Position numbers and translations under genes: made by a program
Notes under the pieces: model-generated
What the model was told of the DNA's origin: nothing
The model's database searches: none
The model's input: only the letters and a program-made list of their open reading frames with translations
Assembly: GCA_013416795.1 (NCBI GenBank)
Contig: RQSC01000014.1
Location: forward strand, 137,734-169,921
Direction of reading: 5' to 3'
Length of the DNA stretch: 32,188 nucleotides
DNA from: Prasinococcaceae sp. CCMP 1430
Lineage: Eukaryota; Prasinodermophyta; Palmophyllophyceae; Prasinococcales; Prasinococcaceae
In this document: one piece after another, positions 9,431 through 17,253 of the stretch
Layout of the letters: each line of letters begins with the position of its first letter
How positions within the stretch are numbered: position 1 is the stretch's first letter

Positions 9431-10444
9431 CTAACCGCCTTGCGACGCCCAGCTGAGGAAGGGATGCCTCGCGCCCTCGACCTTGGAGAGCCTGAGCTGG
9501 CAGCTTTCCGCACCCTGTGCGAGCGTGCGAGGTGCCGCGAACGCCACGCGGCCGTCGCGCGCGAAGGCCTCGAACGGCGCGGCCTCGAGCGCACAGAATA
9601 TGCTTGTGAGAGCTGGTTCGCCCTCAGTCTGCACTGGCACGCAGGCGCCGCGCATCGGCATCGTCAATGGGTTTGGCTCGGTGCGCAGGCACGATCGCAT
9701 GGGCACGCGGGCGGAGGGATCGTGCGGCTATTCGCAGCATTGCGCACGCACCTCGAAGAAGTCTTTGTAGAAGCACCGCCGCACCGTGAGCACTGCATCG
9801 CCGTCTTTCCCCTCGTCGTAGTCCTCGAATTCGCCCTCAAAAGTCTCGCCCTGGTCGCTGACCAGATTGCGCAGCGAGTCGCGCGAGAGCTGTGATCACG
9901 CCCCACGCGCCAGGCCACGTGCGCGTCGTCAGTGTGCATCGCAAGCGCGCCAGTGGCGCAGCCAGAAGCGCGCGCGATGCGACTTGCGAGGGTCATTTCG
10001 TTTCAGGCCGGAGGACGCGGCCGCCCGCGCGCGCACCTCGACGGGGTCCATCGCTAGTGACAGCCCTCTGATGAGCGTGCTGTTGATACCCTCGTGCGCG
10101 TTGAGCATCGAGAGGACCATGGCTCGCGATTCCGCTGGGTTGCGCACGTGCGCCTGCACTGCGCGGTAGGCAGCAAGCACAAACGCGGCCTGATTGAGGT
10201 GCGCCGCCGCGCGCGCATCCACGGCGCGGCCGGCGTGACGCGCCTGCAGCTCGGCCGCGTTCGCGTCGACCAGCGCGCGTATCCCCTGTGCAGCCTGTGC
10301 CGTGCGTTCGTCGCGCGCGGCGACAGCGCGCGCGTTGTCGAGCATGGCGTTGCGCGCGGCCGCGTCCAGCGTGCGCTGAGCGAGTGCCGCGAGCGCGCGC
10401 AGCGACGCCCGGCCCGTCGCCGCGGCTGTCGTCGCCGCCCCCAT
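9431..10444 (-). CDS. L-2-amino-thiazoline-4-carboxylic acid hydrolase (ATC hydrolase)-family protein, three exons
   Basis: Exons are 10444-10037, 9889-9752 and 9628-9431. The introns (9890-10036 and 9629-9751) have GTGCGC and GTGCGT donors and CAG acceptors, both in phase 0. The protein has 247 residues. The N-terminal half is Ala-rich and helical, with LNQAAFVLAAYRAVQAHV. The middle has YDEGKDGDAVLTVRRCFYKD, and the C-terminal part has EPALTSIFCALE, FEAF and TLAQGAESCQLRL. The order of RCxY, an LTxIFCxxE-type segment and a TLAxGxxxCxxR-type ending is characteristic of the ATC hydrolase family. Bacterial members open the thiazoline ring in cysteine metabolism; most eukaryotic members are uncharacterised. 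The two Cys in the C-terminal segments and the RRC Cys are retained. The ATG at 10444 is the first after a compositional switch; a longer start near 10639 is possible but adds non-conserved sequence. Confidence 0.72.
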
Positions 10445-10764
10445 CGCTGCCGCCGCGCTCTCCCCTGCGGCGCGGCGGCAGCGCTGTGTGGCACCGCCGG
10501 TATTGGCAGAGGGCAGCAGCTCGTGGTACGAAACTTCATTGTTTCGTTGATGCAGTGTGCAAAGAAACGTGATCTGAAACTCCACAACTGGGACCGAGCA
10601 GGCAGCGCGGCCAGTGTGCCGACTGGGGATAGTGCACAAGAGAGTATACTGTATGACGGTGCTACATACAACCGTTGGTAGTAACAGTTACGCCTGCGCA
10701 TAGTGGCGGCGGTGCGGTGTGGACGGGTCGATCCCCAGATCACGCGCCCATACGCGCGCGACAT
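10445..10764. promoter_or_regulatory. Spacer between tandem minus-strand genes (TLDc gene 3' flank, ATC-hydrolase 5' flank)
   Basis: The AT-rich patch at about 10635-10690 reads, on the minus strand, GGTTGTATGTAGC, a TGTA-containing candidate polyadenylation region for the TLDc gene. The remainder up to 10445 must carry the promoter of the downstream gene. No gene is seen. Confidence 0.4.
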
Positions 10765-12579
10765 TCAATACTCGATGTGCAGCACCTCTATGGCGAGCAC
10801 TTCGAACTCATTGGTGCTGGCCAAGCACGGCGACCCGAACGTCCCGCACGGGTGCGAGGTACCCTTCTGGAGGTCATCGCTTAGCCATATGGCGAAGCCG
10901 TCGCCGCCGCCCACGCACATGCTGTGAGCAGCACCGGTCTGGAAGATCGCACGGGCTCCGGGCTGATAGTGGAACGCCTCGCGCCTGAGGCGACCGGGGG
11001 TCCTTCCCCGGTGATAGGATGCCGTAGACTTGTCCTTCAGGCGGAAGACGAAGCACTCACCCGACCCGACGCTGTGCGGATACGTGACTCGCCAGGGCGC
11101 AGTTGCATAGCACCCGAAAACGCCCCCTCCTGAGTCGTGCACCAGCAGCAACGTGGGCGCCCGCCCCGAGCAGCTGCGATACAACGTGCGCAACGACAAG
11201 CCGTCGCGCCGCGAAGAGTATGCGCACTGCATCGTGTGCATGCGCCAGAAGGGCGGCAAGAGGGCGCGCAAAAATGCCCAGTCTTTCTTGCTCACGATGG
11301 TCGACGGATTGATAGGGAGGATCGAAGCGTCCGTGTCGTCGAACGAGCAACTTGAGGAACCCGATGACAGCGATTCGAGGCTGCTGTCGAGGCTACCGAC
11401 TGGGCTGCCCGTCGTGTACGAGTCCGTGCTGCCCGCTTCGTACGAAAGGACCCCGGTCGGGCTTAAGTTGCCATTCCCGGGAATGTCAATTGGCTGCTCG
11501 CATTGCCGCGTGTTGTAACGCGCGCCCGCGGCGCGTGTTAGCGTCGCGCTCGGGGCGCTGACGCCAAATGCGCCTAGCCCCCCCCCCCCCCCCCCCCCCC
11601 CCCCCCGCGGAGACACGGCATCGTTGAGCAGCAACGCGCTCACCTTGGTCGAAATTTCCAGTCGCCACGTCGCCGCGCTGGCTCTCCTGTCGGCATCCAC
11701 CTTATCAGCTGCGGAGTGCCACGCGTCTTGCCCCAGCCCTGCTAGTGCGGCATCCGAGAAGATGGCGTTCGGCCGTCCATCGCGCGTCGATGTGTGCATG
11801 GACTTCAACATCGAGGCCACTGCAGCGTTCGCCGCCTGCTGTCGTTGCTTCTGCTCGAGCCAGAGGCGCGCAGCGCTGTGAATGCTCCGCCACGTCGAAA
11901 GTGCCCATCCCCACACCATGCCGCGCTCAGCTGCGGATGTCATCGACGCTGAGCACTGACTCCACAGCGGGCTCTCTTCGGCGACAGCTTCGACGTCGAA
12001 TAGAGCAGGGCGAACATCAGAGGCTCCGCGACGCGCGGCACGCGCCCGACGCGAGAGCGCCACCCCAGCAACTGTCGCGACGAGTACACAGCCCCATAGG
12101 AGGTCTGTGCCTTGCACTACCTGCATCCCGCCGCCGTAAAGCAATCGGTCGCTGGCCACCAAGCTCGCGTTGTGAGTCTCTGCAGTGGAGTCGCGCCGGA
12201 CTGTCTGCCCGAGGGGGCGACCGTCGAGGAGGCGGCTTGCGGCTCCTCCTCCGCTCGCCTCGACCTCTGAAGGCAATGAAGGCACGCCTTTGGCTGCATC
12301 TTTGCTCGTGACTCCCGAGCGCGCCATATCAGTCTGCTCAAGCGTCACCGCCGCGCCCTCAGAGTCCACTTCCTCCCCCTCGTCAGGCCAGGCAGAGTCA
12401 ACAACGAGGTCGTCTGTCACGCCCGCCTCAGTGGTTGCAACCTCGTCGCGAGCCAGCCGCGCGCCTTGCGCGTATGCATGCTGCACGTCGCTACGGCGAT
12501 CGGCGGTGCGGTGGTAGCGACGCTCCGCCCTGACCGCGAGCTGTGTCAGGTTGACCTCCAGGTCTCCGAAGCCCGACAT
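10765..12579 (-). CDS. TLDc-domain protein with a single membrane segment (OXR1/NCOA7-like)
   Basis: Single-exon frame of 604 residues starting at an ATG (MSGFGDLEVNLTQLAVRAER). TLDc proteins bind the V-ATPase and are linked to oxidative-stress resistance in animals. The N-terminal 150 residues are acidic and disordered. A probable membrane helix (LLWGCVLVATVAGVAL) lies at about 160-178 and is followed by basic residues. A helical region with WSTWR-type segments comes next, then a G10 run at about 325 and a Ser-rich linker. The C-terminal TLDc domain (about 434-604) has WAFLRALLPPFW, LYRSCSGRAPTLLLVHDSGG, GSGECFVFRL, the GGGDGFAIWLSDDL motif, GTSHPCGTFGSPCLA and FEVLAIEV, all standard. The G10 run is encoded by 29 consecutive cytosines on the plus strand, so the frame between the two halves rests on that count. 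Confidence 0.88.
   Translation of the reverse strand: MSGFGDLEVNLTQLAVRAERRYHRTADRRSDVQHAYAQGARLARDEVATTEAGVTDDLVVDSAWPDEGEEVDSEGAAVTLEQTDMARSGVTSKDAAKGVPSLPSEVEASGGGAASRLLDGRPLGQTVRRDSTAETHNASLVASDRLLYGGGMQVVQGTDLLWGCVLVATVAGVALSRRARAARRGASDVRPALFDVEAVAEESPLWSQCSASMTSAAERGMVWGWALSTWRSIHSAARLWLEQKQRQQAANAAVASMLKSMHTSTRDGRPNAIFSDAALAGLGQDAWHSAADKVDADRRASAATWRLEISTKVSALLLNDAVSPRGGGGGGGGGLGAFGVSAPSATLTRAAGARYNTRQCEQPIDIPGNGNLSPTGVLSYEAGSTDSYTTGSPVGSLDSSLESLSSGSSSCSFDDTDASILPINPSTIVSKKDWAFLRALLPPFWRMHTMQCAYSSRRDGLSLRTLYRSCSGRAPTLLLVHDSGGGVFGCYATAPWRVTYPHSVGSGECFVFRLKDKSTASYHRGRTPGRLRREAFHYQPGARAIFQTGAAHSMCVGGGDGFAIWLSDDLQKGTSHPCGTFGSPCLASTNEFEVLAIEVLHIEY
11578..11606. repeat. Homopolymer of 29 C (plus strand) inside the TLDc coding sequence
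   Basis: Twenty-nine cytosines run without interruption and read as glycines in the minus-strand gene. A change of one or two bases would shift the frame and remove the TLDc domain. The tract is either a genuine slippage-prone site or of uncertain length in the assembly. Confidence 0.95.
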
Positions 12580-12690
12580 GACGGGGACCGTCTCGTCTCT
12601 CCTCAGCGCGCCGCACGGGCCGGCCGCCGCCGGCCGGCCGCCGCGCGCCCGCGCCTGACCCTGTGAACAAACACCTCCCGCGCTTCACTC

Positions 12691-13976
12691 TTACTTGGCC
12701 TCGGCGGTCGCGAAGGCCGCCTTGAAGCGCTTGACCGCCTCGAGCACGTTGTCCCTGCTGCCGAAGGCGCTCGCGCGCACGAAGCCCTCGCCGCTGGGGC
12801 CGAAGCCCGAGCCCGGCGTGGTGACGATGTCGCACTTGGCCAGGATGTCGGCGAACGACTCCCAGCTGGTGGCGCCCGGGAAGCGCACCCACACGTAGGG
12901 CGCGTTCTCGCCGCCGTGCGTCTCGAAGCCCAGCTCGGTGAAGCAGTCCTTGAGGATGGTGGCGTTCTCCGAGTAGAAGGCGACGGCCTCGTCCATCGCC
13001 TTGACGCCCGCCGGCGACAGCGCGGCCATGCCGCCCGCCTGCACCACGTTCGACGCGCCGTTGAAGCACGTGCCCATCACGCGGTTGAAGTCGTTGATCA
13101 CCGGGAAGCCGTCGGCGAACTTGAGCTCCTTGGGCACCACCGTCCAGCCGAGGCGCACGCCGGTGAAGCCCGCCGCCTTGGAGAACGAGTTGGTCTCCAG
13201 CGCGCACTCGCGCGCGCCGGGGATCTCGAAGATGCTCTTGGGGCAGTTCTCGTCCTTGATGTACAGCGCGTAGGCCGCGTCGTACACGATGATGGAGCCG
13301 TTCGCGCGCGCGAACTCCACCAGCTCGGTGAGCTGCTCGCGCGTGGCCGCCGCGCCCGTCGGGTTGTTGGGCGAGCAGAAGAAGATGACGTCCGTCTTCT
13401 TGGTGGCCGCCAGGTCGGGGAAGAAGCCCTTCTCGGGCACGCACGGCATGTACTCGATGCCCTTGAACTGGCCGAGCGCCTCGTCGTAGGTCTCGGTCAT
13501 GCCCATCATGACCGAGGTGTCGACGTACGCCGGGTAGGAGGGGTCCTGCACGGCGACCGTCTGCTCGGGGCCGAACATCATCTGCAGGCGCGAGATGTCG
13601 CACTTGGAGCCGTCGCTGCAGAACACCTCGTCGGCGTCGACGATGCCGTTGTACCACACCTTGGCGATCTCCGCGCACAGGTCGGCGCGGCCGCGCTCGG
13701 CGCCGTAGCCGCTGTAGCCCTCGCGCGTGGACAGGCCGTTGGCCGCGTCGGCCATCGCGCCGGTGATCGCCGTGTCGATGGGCTCGGTGGTGTCGCCGAT
13801 GCCCAGCGAGATCACCTCGGCGTCGGGGTTGGCCTCCATGTGCTCGGTGCGGCGGCGCGCGATCTCCGGGAAGAGGTAGCCCGCCTGCAGCTTGCCGATG
13901 TTGGCGTTGCGCTTCACGCCGGTCTTGGCCTCGCAGCGCACCGCGCTGCGGCGAGTGGCCGACACCCTGCGGGGCG
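12691..13976 (-). CDS. DAPL: LL-diaminopimelate aminotransferase, main coding exon
   Basis: DapL is a PLP-dependent aminotransferase that converts tetrahydrodipicolinate directly to LL-diaminopimelate in plastid lysine synthesis. The protein part shown is complete for the enzyme: [92 protein letters not shown], the PLP-lysine motif [18 protein letters not shown], and [18 protein letters not shown] pyrimidine-rich acceptor (GCCCCGCAG) just before GTGTCGGCC at 13976 marks the 5' end in phase 1. [13 protein letters not shown] upstream of the enzyme domain looks like the end of a chloroplast transit peptide. The first exon with the ATG should lie between 13977 and about 14700 but cannot be chosen safely. 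The stop is only 111 bases from the TLDc start codon on the same strand. Confidence 0.93.
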
Positions 13977-14306
13977 GGGTGCGAGCGTGCGCGAGCGCGC
14001 GCGAGCGCCGCAGGCGGACGACGAGCGCCAGTGGGGTGGGAGGTGTGGGGGGGCGTGTATGTGGTGAGGCGGTGGGATTGAGGTGTGTGCGTTGGGGAGG
14101 TGGGCGGGAGAGAGGGGGGGTTCGCTCGTGCGCCCGCAGGCTATGTGGCGCGCAGGTGTGCGCGCGAGCGCTTTTCTCTCTAGAGTTCCTTCTCTCTCTG
14201 CCTGCGTCCCTCCCTCCCTCTCTCTCTCTCGCGCGAGCGAGCTGCGAGTGCGCGCGCGCGCACGCCACGCGCGCGCGCACGCGCACCGACGGCAGGCGCG
14301 CGCCTT

Positions 14307-14341
14307 CATCGGACTCCACATTCCCCGCCCGGAGTCCGATG
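14307..14341. repeat. Inverted repeat (11-bp arms, 13-base loop) beside an AT-rich block
   Basis: CATCGGACTCC at 14307-14317 pairs perfectly with GGAGTCCGATG at 14331-14341. The sequence switches abruptly from GC-rich to AT-rich at the right arm. It lies in the probable 5' region of DapL. Its function is unknown. Confidence 0.85.
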
Positions 14342-14430
14342 TAGTACATTTCATTAAAGATTTATTTTGATATACTTCGGATTCCAAATTGATGATTCGA
14401 AACATTTCATATCTGGATTCCGTTCCCCAA

Positions 14431-14454
14431 CGCGCGCGCGCGCGCGCGCGCGCG
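14431..14454. repeat. (CG)12 dinucleotide run
   Basis: Twelve uninterrupted CG units next to the AT-rich block upstream of DapL. Alternating CG of this length can adopt Z-DNA under negative supercoiling; any role here is inference. Confidence 0.95.
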
Positions 14455-14953
14455 TGCACCCCAAAGGGCAAAAATAACGGCGTCGCAGCCGTCGGCGCGC
14501 GCGCGCGCTTCTCCGCGCGCGTCCCGGCTGGAGGGAGGGATGTGTGCCCGAGCTTTGGCCCCGACGAAGGCAGCACAGAGCCGACGCCAACTCGCTCGAG
14601 CGACGGTGTCTGGCTGCGGCGCCGACGTGTCAGCGGACGCGTCTGCAGACGGTGACCAGCCAGACGGCGAGACGGCCCTGCAGCATCGCACGGCGTGTCC
14701 CCGCGCGCCCTTCACTCAGCCAGGGAAATCAAAGAAACGATGGTAGGCATTTCACAGTGCAATCCACACTGAATCCACAGTGTCCGCACGCATTCTGACC
14801 TAATATCTGACGGGGCACGCAGGTGCCACGACGGCCTGGGGTGGCATGGCAGGCCAGCATTGCACGGGAGCGCGCGTACATGCGCGCATGGGCGCGGGCA
14901 TGGCCGCGGGCATGGCCGTGCGCGCAGGGCGTCGAAATGCAATAGGCCAACGA

Positions 14954-16990
14954 TTACGCGCGGCCGGCTTCCCTGTCTATGGTCTTGAAGAGTCGGGGCA
15001 CAGTGGTCATTGCCTGGAGCGTGCGCAGCACAGTGCTAACGGCGCTCACCACGATGAGCAGGCTGGTGAAGCCAGCGCTGATGCCAAGGGCTTGGAACTG
15101 CGCGTCGAGCAGGTCGCTGAAGCCAACCAGGAGTGCGAGCATCAGGCCGCCCACCACGTTTGCAGCCTGCTGGATCCTGTACAGGAAGGCCTCGGTGGCC
15201 TTGCCTGGGTTCACCATGCCAGCCTCAACACGCGCGAGCACAGCGAGCGGCGGTGTGGCGCGCACGCCGGCCCCTGCCTTGCTCAAATATTCGGCCGTCT
15301 GCTTGGCTTGCTTGCGACCGCTCAGCTGGTTGAGCGCGAACACCAGAAACATTGTGAGCACGATCTCCAGGGCGCGCGCCGCGCCACCACCGAGTCCCCC
15401 CGCCTCCCACAGTGGCCCAGCGAGCAGACGAAATATGACGATGGTAAATGAGGCGGCCACCACGGGCGACAGCCCCGCCGCGCACACCTTGACGGGAACA
15501 AAGTTTGAGGAGCCACCGCCGAGCGTGTCTGTCGCCGCGCCCACTGCGCTGCCGCCCCCCGCCCCGCCCGCCCCGCCCGACGCTGGTCCACCTTCGGGCG
15601 GCGGCGGGGCCAACCCCATCGCACGCCCAGCTTCGGTGCCCACCAGGTATCGATCGAAGTCGATCTCTATGCCAACTTCGCGCGAGAACCACACCACTGG
15701 CACTCTGAGCGTTCCCCCCTGCAGCAGCACCGCGAGCACGACGATGCCCACGAATGCACCCGCGTAGCTCGCCGCCACCGCCGCCGCGTTGCCACCCAGC
15801 GCACCGGCGGCGGCAGCCGCGGCCACCCTCGCAGCGGCCGAGCTCATCGTTGCCGCGAAGACAACCGCGATGGCCAGCGTCACGCCCTCCCCGAGGCCGT
15901 GCGTCGATTGCTGCTCGCACAGCCACGCGGTGAAGAGCGCGCCGGAAAGCAGAGCGACGAAAGCGTGCAGGCCCTGTGCGGGTGCTAGCCCAAACAGCGC
16001 GGTCGCAGCAGTGCCCGCCGCGGGTGCCCAGAAGCGTTGCGCGTCCGCTGCTCCCAGCGCCGCCATCGCCAAGCCAAAGTAGAGGGTCCAACGGCGCGTC
16101 ATCCACGCCCGCATGCTCTGGCCGGCCTCACCCACCTCGTCGAAGGTCCGCTTGACCTCTGAGGGCCAGCCGTCGGCCGTCGCGTCCTGCGGGAAGAAGC
16201 TCGCCGTTGCATGGAAGGTGGTGAGAAAGATCGACGCCATGAGGCCTGCCGCGTAGCCCACGCCGAGCACATTGAGGGCGAGCTTTTGCGTGATCGTGAC
16301 CGTTCCGAAGCGAATTTCGCGGGCGCGATTAGGGGTGTGGTGGAGAGGGGGGGGGGGAGAGGCGTCAGAGCGCGCTCGCGGCGGTCGGGAGCGCGCGCGG
16401 GGCACGCAAGCCGCGCCTCGAGGCCAGTAAGCGCGGCTCACCTCGTAGCCCTTGTCGCCCGCAAGCGCGCTTGCCGCGGGTCCGCCGCCCGCCCCGCTGA
16501 TGGCTGACAGCAGCGCGCCGGAGGACAGCCCCGCAAGGCCACCAGGAAAGGACGCTCCGGACGCGGTGGACGCCGCGTTCGCCGCCGCGGCAGCAGCCTC
16601 GGGAGGCACGGCTGCAGCCGCCCTTAGGTACACGCCGGCATCGCCGGTGAGCGGCGTGAAGAGCCCTGCGCGCACGACCACGATGAAGAGCAGCGAGAAC
16701 GCGGCGCGGCGTGCGAGTTCGGATCTCGAGAGAGAGCGCAGCGGCGCGATGAGTGCTGCGAATGGCGCCCACGAGCCCTTTGTCCCCCCCGCGGGGGATG
16801 CGACGCCAACCGCGCCAAGCCCTGCGCGCCCCGCGGTGCGCTCTGGCGCGGCGGGCGGCAGGCCCGCGCGANGCTCGACCTGTGCGTCGTTCTGTCGCCT
16901 CCGAATCCACCGCCGAGCCCTCCCCCCGCCCGCACCCGCGGCACGCGCGCCCGCCGCCAGCACCGGACGCTCACGCTCGCGCGCGAACAT
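14954..16990 (-). CDS. SecY-family protein translocase channel, probably a plastid SecY (SCY2-like), two exons
   Basis: SecY forms the membrane channel of the Sec system; nuclear genes for plastid SecY serve the thylakoid (SCY1) or inner envelope (SCY2). Exons are 16990-16442 and 16282-14954. The intron at 16283-16441 has a GTGAGC donor, CCCTAATC branch-like sequence and GCAAAAG acceptor, phase 0, and its length is a multiple of three, so the unspliced frame stays open. The spliced product has about 625 residues and reads ELARRAAFSLLFIVVVRAGL, FTPLTGDAG, then LALNVLGVGYAAGLMASIF, STHGLGEGVTLAIAV, VPVKVCAAGLSPVVAAS, KQTAEYLSKAGAGV, NPGKATEAFLYRIQQAANVV and the final helix SLLIVVSAVSTVLRTL. Each aligns with SecY helices 1, 2, 5, 7-8 and 10. 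The Arg/Ala-rich N-terminus could be a transit peptide. A Gly/Pro-rich insert sits in the loop before VPVKV. Base 16872 is unresolved and hits the leader. SCY1 versus SCY2 cannot be decided. Confidence 0.82.
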   Translation of the reverse strand: MFARERERPVLAAGARAAGAGGGRARRWIRRRQNDAQVEXRAGLPPAAPERTAGRAGLGAVGVASPAGGTKGSWAPFAALIAPLRSLSRSELARRAAFSLLFIVVVRAGLFTPLTGDAGVYLRAAAAVPPEAAAAAANAASTASGASFPGGLAGLSSGALLSAISGAGGGPAASALAGDKGYEVSRAYWPRGAACVPRARSRPPRARSDASPPPPLHHTPNRAREIRFGTVTITQKLALNVLGVGYAAGLMASIFLTTFHATASFFPQDATADGWPSEVKRTFDEVGEAGQSMRAWMTRRWTLYFGLAMAALGAADAQRFWAPAAGTAATALFGLAPAQGLHAFVALLSGALFTAWLCEQQSTHGLGEGVTLAIAVVFAATMSSAAARVAAAAAAGALGGNAAAVAASYAGAFVGIVVLAVLLQGGTLRVPVVWFSREVGIEIDFDRYLVGTEAGRAMGLAPPPPEGGPASGGAGGAGGGSAVGAATDTLGGGSSNFVPVKVCAAGLSPVVAASFTIVIFRLLAGPLWEAGGLGGGAARALEIVLTMFLVFALNQLSGRKQAKQTAEYLSKAGAGVRATPPLAVLARVEAGMVNPGKATEAFLYRIQQAANVVGGLMLALLVGFSDLLDAQFQALGISAGFTSLLIVVSAVSTVLRTLQAMTTVPRLFKTIDREAGRA

Positions 16991-17253
16991 TACATTAAAC
17001 CCTAATAAAATGTAAACCCTAATAATTTTGGGGGCGCGAACCGCGAGGCGTCGCGAGGGGAGCTTCCGGGCGAGCGCGTGTTCTTTTTCCGGCGCACAGG
17101 TGGATGGTCCCACACCACACGAGGTTGCCGCTGCTGGCGTGAGCGAGAGAGGGGAGGGGTGGAGGGGTGGCGCTGGGGCGAGAAAGAGGGTGCCGGTGGC
17201 ACTCCGTGCGCGCTCCCCGCGTCGCCCGGGGAGCGGAGTGGCGGGGGCGCGAG
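16991..17253. promoter_or_regulatory. Divergent promoter of SecY and the NLR-like gene with two telo-boxes
   Basis: AAACCCTAA occurs at 16997-17005 and again at 17014-17022, each followed by T, in an AT-rich strip immediately upstream of the SecY ATG. The telo-box is a known plant promoter element, often near genes for translation and growth. The rest of the spacer toward 17254 is G-rich. The two boxes are few for a telomere remnant. Confidence 0.6.

Larger units (their letters stand above)
13977..14953. other. DapL first intron and 5' region, SecY 3' flank; simple repeats and a hairpin
   Basis: On the minus strand this must contain the DapL first exon, intron and promoter, and the 3' end of the SecY gene. 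It holds a CT-rich run (about 14170-14235), an 11-bp inverted repeat (14307-14317 with 14331-14341), an AT-rich block (14341-14425), a (CG)12 run (14431-14454), and repeats of GGCATGGCCG-type sequence near 14885-14925. A minus-strand ATG at 14313 preceding KARACRR is one candidate DapL start, but it gives a very short leader. Confidence 0.45.

Noticed and set aside
13977-14349. ATG at 14349 as a start for DapL
   Set aside because: It would translate CT repeats and the hairpin; a strong acceptor at 13977 indicates an intron there instead.
17167-17253. Upstream in-frame start (17167) for the NLR-like gene
   Set aside because: The codon is GTG and the added residues are low-complexity GC translation; the ATG at 17254 is adequate.
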